Shown here: piece by piece, positions 32,303 to 35,824 of the stretch | Layout of the letters: every line of letters starts with the position of its first letter | Numbering within the stretch: the stretch's first letter is position 1 | NCBI GenBank assembly: GCA_012512505.1 | Contig: JAAZEB010000295.1 | Span: forward strand, 1-35,824 | DNA from: Armatimonadota bacterium | GTDB lineage: Bacteria; Armatimonadota; JAAZEB01 | DNA: 35,824 bases | Reading direction: 5' to 3' | The notes under the pieces: model-generated | Databases searched by the model: none | Told to the model about the DNA's origin: nothing | Seen by the model: only the letters and a program-made list of their open reading frames with translations | Position numbers and translations under genes: made by a program

Positions 32303-32365
32303 GGGCGAAGCATTCGGCCGTGCAAGGGGGCCGGTTCGAGGGGGCCCCTGCCGAGTGCTTCGCCC
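32303..32365. repeat. Long inverted repeat between convergent genes
   Basis: GGGCGAAGCATTCGGC (32303-32318) pairs with 32350-32365 over 16 bp with one G-U. Inner GC-rich arms extend it. It ends directly at the stop of the convergent MidA-like gene and can serve as a terminator for both strands, or it may be an interspersed repeat of the genome. Confidence 0.6.
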
Positions 32366-33490
32366 CTACGGCCCGCGCTGCTGCAAGAGCACCTTCAGCC
32401 GGCCGAGACGCTCGGGGTCAACGAGCGCCAGCAGGTCGTCGCGAGTTTCGGGCGGGGCGCCGGCCAGGTAGTCGGCAATGCCGAGCGAGCGCAGCCACTC
32501 TTGCTGCGTGGTGTAGCAGCGGGTGCGCAGGCCCTCCGCCTCCCCTGCCCGCTCCAGCGCGGTGAAGTCGACGTGGGCGGTGATGTCCTGGGTACCGAGG
32601 CGCCGGTAAGGCTCCTCGTTCGCCGTGTGGCGATAGTAGCAGAGGAGGGTGCCGCACGGCCGCTGGGGGCTGTACAGCTCCGGAGCGCGGTGGCCATAGT
32701 CGATGGTGAGCAGCGCGCCCTCTGCCAGGCAGCGCGCGGCACGCCGGTACCAGGCCACGGCTTCCAGACCGATCTCCCCCTGCGCACCCACGGGCAGGGC
32801 GGCACCCACCCAGGCGAGGTGAGCCGCCAGCGCCGGCGTTGAGGGCACATCCAGCACGTCCACCAGCTCTCCATCACGACAGCCGACGTACACCTCCCGC
32901 AGGCCTTGTGGAGTCATCTGCACCCGGTGTACCGGCAAGGCATCCAGCAGCTCGTTGGAGAGGATGCAGCCGCGCACCGGGCCGAGGACCTCCAGGTCGT
33001 GAACCCAGCGCAGGCGGGGGGCGTGGGTCTGCTCCGCGGGCGGCCGGGAGTGATGCTCCACCAGCGTGTAGCGCAAGGAGGTGTGCAGCCCCGGAAAGCG
33101 CTCCGCCGCGGTCGCGAGGATCTGGCTGGCGAGCGTTCCCCGACCCGCGCCAACCTCGACCAGGTCGAAGCGACGCGGGCATCCCTGTTCCTCCCAGAGG
33201 CCGGCCAGCCAACGGCACACCAGGGCACCAAAGGCGGGGTGCGTCTCGGGGCTGGTGAGGAAATCGCCTTCACGGGAGAACGGGGCGGGCGCCGTGGCAT
33301 AGTAGCCATGCGTGGGATGGTAGAGCGCCAGGCGCATGAACTCGGCGAACGGGATCGGCCCCTCCCGGGCGATGCGCTCACAGAGGAGGCGGGCCAGGTG
33401 CGGGTTGCCCACCGTCGCCCGCTCACGGCGGCGATACAGCTCGCGCGCGGAGGCGGGCCAGGTGCGGGGATCGTCAGGATCGATCGCCAT
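32366..33490 (-). CDS. MidA/NDUFAF7-like SAM-dependent methyltransferase
   Basis: About 374 residues from ATG 33490; the frame is open to 33526. Family features: IAREGPIPFAEFMRLALYHP, then HGYYATAPAPFSREGDFLTS near the N-terminus, the SAM-binding FDLVEVGAGRGTLASQIL, CILSNELLDALPVHRVQM, LLTIDYGHRAPELYSPQRPC and DITAHVDFTALERAGE. Mitochondrial NDUFAF7 methylates an Arg of a complex I subunit; bacterial targets are less clear. It is a single gene facing the secreted pair. Confidence 0.92.
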   Translation of the reverse strand: MAIDPDDPRTWPASARELYRRRERATVGNPHLARLLCERIAREGPIPFAEFMRLALYHPTHGYYATAPAPFSREGDFLTSPETHPAFGALVCRWLAGLWEEQGCPRRFDLVEVGAGRGTLASQILATAAERFPGLHTSLRYTLVEHHSRPPAEQTHAPRLRWVHDLEVLGPVRGCILSNELLDALPVHRVQMTPQGLREVYVGCRDGELVDVLDVPSTPALAAHLAWVGAALPVGAQGEIGLEAVAWYRRAARCLAEGALLTIDYGHRAPELYSPQRPCGTLLCYYRHTANEEPYRRLGTQDITAHVDFTALERAGEAEGLRTRCYTTQQEWLRSLGIADYLAGAPPETRDDLLALVDPERLGRLKVLLQQRGP

Positions 33491-33794
33491 GGGCACAGGG
33501 TAACATGCCACCCGGGGCGTCGTCAACCAGCGTGCGCGGCGAGGCGGGGTGAGAGAAGCATAGGGGCACAGACTCAGGGCAGCAAGTCAACGTCTTCCGT
33601 TGCCCAAGGCTGGTCGCCGGGGCCGCGAGGCATCCCGCCCCGCGAACCTACCTGGGATCTGGTCAGCCGCCCGCGGCTGCCAAGCCCTCGAACCGGATCC
33701 CTGAGCCAGGCATTCGGGGCTTCGCCCCCCGTCGTAGCTTGCGTAGCCTGCGCCCGGCCCCTATGCCTCTCCTCCCGAAAGGGTCTGTAAGATC

Positions 33795-33823
33795 ATTATA
33801 CCCCCACCATTCGCCAGTGTCAT
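33795..33823 (-). promoter_or_regulatory. sigma70-type promoter toward the MidA-like gene
   Basis: On the minus strand ATGACA (33823-33818) and a perfect TATAAT (33800-33795) are 17 bp apart. The leader to the MidA-like start would be about 300 nt, which is long, and 33527-33790 holds no gene I can support. Confidence 0.5.
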
Positions 33824-33896
33824 CCGGGAGTTTCCTGGTTCTGGCCTCAGTTGATCCCCTGATCGCTCGACCGGGAGGTTCTCGCCAACCACACGC

Positions 33897-33925
33897 TTGA
33901 CAGGAGGTCCAGGGGGGCGTATAAT
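33897..33925 (+). promoter_or_regulatory. Consensus sigma70 promoter of thiC
   Basis: Perfect TTGACA (33897-33902) and perfect TATAAT (33920-33925) with the ideal 17-bp spacing. Transcription would start near 33932, just ahead of the TPP aptamer. Confidence 0.88.
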
Positions 33926-33940
33926 CGGCTCGTTTAGCAC

Positions 33941-34035
33941 TCGCTTGGGGGTGGGCTTGGCCCTGAGAACCGCGGTGGCGTGCCGTGGTAACCCCTGGAA
34001 CCTGATCCGGGTAGTACCGGCGTAGGGAAAAGCGA
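33941..34035 (+). ncRNA. TPP (THI-box) riboswitch aptamer
   Basis: Helix P1 is TCGCTT (33941-33946) with AAGCGA (34030-34035). The conserved CTGAGAA lies in the pyrimidine-sensing arm and ACCTGATCCGGGTAGTACCG, followed by GCGTAGGGAAA, forms the pyrophosphate-sensing arm. The element sits between a consensus promoter and thiC, so binding of thiamine pyrophosphate should reduce ThiC production. Confidence 0.95.
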
Positions 34036-34073
34036 CCACAGAAGCGCAGGCTCTCCACCTCTCTGTGCCGCCG

Positions 34074-34117
34074 CCTCCCGCAACGCCGGGAGAGCGGCGG
34101 TGCCGCTCTGGGAGGGG
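34074..34117 (+). promoter_or_regulatory. Predicted translational expression platform of the TPP riboswitch
   Basis: CCTCCC (34074-34079) can pair with the Shine-Dalgarno GGGAGG (34110-34115), closing over the perfect hairpin AGAGCGGC/GCCGCTCT (34091-34109). Alternatively CTCCCG (34075-34080) pairs with CGGGAG (34087-34092), which breaks the second hairpin and frees the Shine-Dalgarno. The two states exclude each other. Confidence 0.55.
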
Positions 34118-34122
34118 ATGTC

Positions 34123-35466
34123 ATGCGTGAGGAGTGGGTGAAGGGGCGCACTGGCGCCAACGTAACGCAGCGGCACTATGCCCGCGCCGGCACGATCACC
34201 GAGGAGATGCGCTACGCGGCAGCGCAGGAGGGGGTCTGCCCCGAGTTTGTGCGCGCCGAGATCGCGCGCGGGCGGGCGATCCTGCCGGCCAACATCCGGC
34301 ACACCAACCTTCGGCCGATGCTGATCGGCACCAACTTTCGCTGCAAGGTGAACGCCAACCTCGGCAACTCCACCACCACCTCCGATATCGCGGCGGAGCA
34401 GGAGAAGCTGGCGGTAGCCCTCCGCTACGGGGCCGACACGGTGATGGACCTGAGCACCGGCGGCGATGTGCGGGCCATCCGCGAGGCCATCCTCGCCCAC
34501 TGCCCGGTGCCGTTGGGCACGGTGCCGCTCTACGAGGCGATGGCCCGGGTGGAAAGCCCGGAAGAGCTGACGCCGGCGCTCCTGCTGGAGGTGATCGAGG
34601 CGCAAGCGCGGCAGGGCGTTGACTACATGACGATTCACGCCGGCCTGCTGCGGGAGTACGTTCCCCTGGCCTGCCGCCGGCTCACCGGCATCGTCAGCCG
34701 TGGTGGGGCGATCCTCGCCCGCTGGATGGCCGCGCACCAACAGCAGAACCCGTTCTACACCCACTTCGACGCGATCTGTGAGATCTTCCAGGCTTACGAC
34801 GTCAGCTTTAGCCTGGGCGACGGCCTGCGCCCAGGCTGCCTGGCCGACGCCAACGACGAGGCCCAGTTCGCCGAACTGCGCACCCTGGGCGAGTTGACCG
34901 CGCGCGCCTGGGAGCACGACGTTCAGGTAATGGTCGAGGGGCCGGGGCACGTGCCGTTCCACCTGATCGCGGAGAACCTGCGCCAGGAGAAGGAGCTCTG
35001 CTTCGAGGCGCCCTTCTACGTCCTCGGGCCGGTGGTCACCGACATTGCCCCCGGCTATGACCACATCACCAGCGCCATTGGCGGCACCATGGCGGCCTAC
35101 CACGGCGCGGCGATGCTCTGCTACGTGACCCCCAAGGAGCACCTCGGCCTGCCGGACGCCGACGACGTGCGCGAGGGGATCATCGCCCACAAGATCGCCG
35201 CCCACGCCGCCGACGTGGCGCGCGGACGCCCCGGCGCCCGCGACCGCGACGACCAGATGGCCCGGGCCCGCTTCCACTTCGACTGGCGCCAGCAGTTCGC
35301 CCTCGCCCTCGACCCGGAAACCGCCCAGGCGAGGCGCGACGCGTCGCTCCCCGAAGCGGACCCCCACGACGCCCGCTTCTGCTCGATGTGCGGCCCCCAG
35401 TTCTGCGCCATGCGCCTCTCGCACGAGGTACGCGCGCTCACCGAGCCGGAGGTCAGTAACCCGTGA
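34123..35466 (+). CDS. thiC: Phosphomethylpyrimidine synthase ThiC
   Basis: A 447-residue radical-SAM enzyme that converts aminoimidazole ribotide to the HMP-phosphate pyrimidine of thiamine. ATG 34123 with GGAGGGG at 34111-34117. Seen: [14 protein letters not shown] near 67-80, [59 protein letters not shown], and the C-terminal 4Fe-4S motif CSMCGPQFC (Cys420, Cys423, Cys428). It is of the short type that lacks the N-terminal domain of the about 630-residue enterobacterial enzyme. Control is by the TPP riboswitch upstream; no other thi gene is in the window. Confidence 0.97.
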   Translation: MREEWVKGRTGANVTQRHYARAGTITEEMRYAAAQEGVCPEFVRAEIARGRAILPANIRHTNLRPMLIGTNFRCKVNANLGNSTTTSDIAAEQEKLAVALRYGADTVMDLSTGGDVRAIREAILAHCPVPLGTVPLYEAMARVESPEELTPALLLEVIEAQARQGVDYMTIHAGLLREYVPLACRRLTGIVSRGGAILARWMAAHQQQNPFYTHFDAICEIFQAYDVSFSLGDGLRPGCLADANDEAQFAELRTLGELTARAWEHDVQVMVEGPGHVPFHLIAENLRQEKELCFEAPFYVLGPVVTDIAPGYDHITSAIGGTMAAYHGAAMLCYVTPKEHLGLPDADDVREGIIAHKIAAHAADVARGRPGARDRDDQMARARFHFDWRQQFALALDPETAQARRDASLPEADPHDARFCSMCGPQFCAMRLSHEVRALTEPEVSNP

Positions 35467-35535
35467 CCCGGGGGGCCGGCGCTCCGACCGCGGTCTTACC
35501 CCACCCCGAGGGAGTGTGACTCCTCCAGGAGAGAT

Positions 35536-35640
35536 GGCCGGAGTGCCCGAGCAATCGGGCTTCGGCGGTTGGGAAGCCGCATTGCTGCGGCGCTCCGCTA
35601 CTCTCCCAGGCAACAGGCCGGAGTGCCCGAGCCATCGGGC
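35536..35640. repeat. Pair of 25-nt direct repeats, each holding a hairpin
   Basis: GGCCGGAGTGCCCGAG with (C)ATCGGGC or (C)AATCGGGC variants occurs at 35536-35560 and 35616-35640, 80 bp apart. Each contains GCCCGA-N4-TCGGGC; the loop is GCAA in the first and GCCA in the second. They fill much of the non-coding DNA after thiC. Confidence 0.6.
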
Positions 35641-35674
35641 CTCTGCCGGGCGGCCACGTCGCCACGGCAGAGGC
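35639..35674. repeat. 10-bp hairpin downstream of thiC
   Basis: GCCTCTGCCG (35639-35648) and its exact reverse complement (35665-35674) flank a GC-rich loop and are followed by TCTTAT. It could end transcription but lies about 170 bp past the thiC stop. Confidence 0.45.
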
Positions 35675-35683
35675 TCTTATCGG

Positions 35684-35765
35684 CCCATCGGCGTCGGAAA
35701 CGCCTCCTGTGGCGGGGGATGCCTCCTACGGCGGCCGGTGGGACGCCGGCGATCCGACCCATCGG
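35684..35765. repeat. Interspersed GC-rich repeat, copy B
   Basis: Starts CCCATCGGCGTC and ends GACGCCGGCGATCCGACC followed by CATCGG. It matches copy A at 23738-23819 in order and length. Sequence from 35766 to the window end shows no gene that I can support. Confidence 0.7.
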
Positions 35766-35824
35766 GGTAGGAATCACGCGCCGCTTAGAGGAACCTTCCA
35801 ACGGAGGGCGGTGCCGGGCCAAGC

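Noticed and set aside
35530-35612. Possible tRNA-Ser gene (GGAGAGATGGCCGGAGTG ... CTCTCC)
   Set aside because: The acceptor-like ends match, but there is no T-arm (TTCGA) and no well-paired anticodon arm with a 7-nt loop, so it is at most a degraded fragment.

Overview
The window is high-GC bacterial DNA with short intergenic gaps, consensus sigma70-type promoters (TTGACA/TATAAT) and many GTG starts. There is no rRNA or tRNA gene to fix the taxon. A subtype III-D CRISPR locus, a family of large secreted glycosidase-like proteins and interspersed GC-rich repeats would suit a Chloroflexota- or Armatimonadota-like organism. That is a guess from gene style, not a proof.

Region 1 (1-11260) is a type III-D CRISPR-Cas operon on the + strand. 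It runs from a strong promoter through cas6, an HD-less cas10 with an intact GGDD motif, a csm3-like gene, csx10, two small alpha-helical genes that look like divergent tandem paralogs, two more csm3-like genes, csx19, and a TIGR03986-type RAMP. A CARF-HEPN (TM1812/Csx1-type) effector follows; its HEPN active site lies beyond a C8 tract that breaks the frame. The locus ends in eroded remains of csx15 and cas2 and a four-repeat array that decays towards its 3' end. No cas1 is present, so the locus looks able to interfere and signal but not to acquire spacers.

Region 2 (11462-16182) is the most interesting part. Five tightly packed genes encode an FkbH-type glyceryl-ACP loading enzyme, an acyl carrier protein, an MBOAT membrane acyltransferase, an easily missed 48-residue single-span protein ending in LYQAF, and a membrane-anchored SGNH/DltD-like protein. 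The set maps one-to-one onto DltA-DltC-DltB-DltX-DltD, the D-alanylation machine of Gram-positive walls. The loading enzyme is replaced by one whose known relatives use 1,3-bisphosphoglycerate. I infer a pathway that moves a glyceryl (or related) group from glycolysis to a surface polymer.

Region 3 (16398-25394) carries a pterin-4a-carbinolamine dehydratase, a sugar isomerase/epimerase-like protein, two large secreted glycoside-hydrolase-like proteins (one with a LamG domain), a nitrilase-family amidase and a GH51 arabinofuranosidase. This suggests plant or microbial glycan use.

Region 4 (25411-30782) is on the minus strand: a SAM methyltransferase, a histidine kinase/OmpR-type response regulator pair and a DUF815-type AAA+ ATPase. 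The methyltransferase has a structured leader and a promoter preceded by three 11-bp direct repeats, a typical layout for OmpR/PhoB-family binding.

Region 5 (31042-35824) has two secreted paralogous proteins of unknown function, a MidA-like methyltransferase (minus strand), and thiC under a TPP riboswitch with a visible Shine-Dalgarno-sequestering switch. It ends in repeat-rich non-coding DNA that includes a second copy of a repeat found near 23.8 kb.
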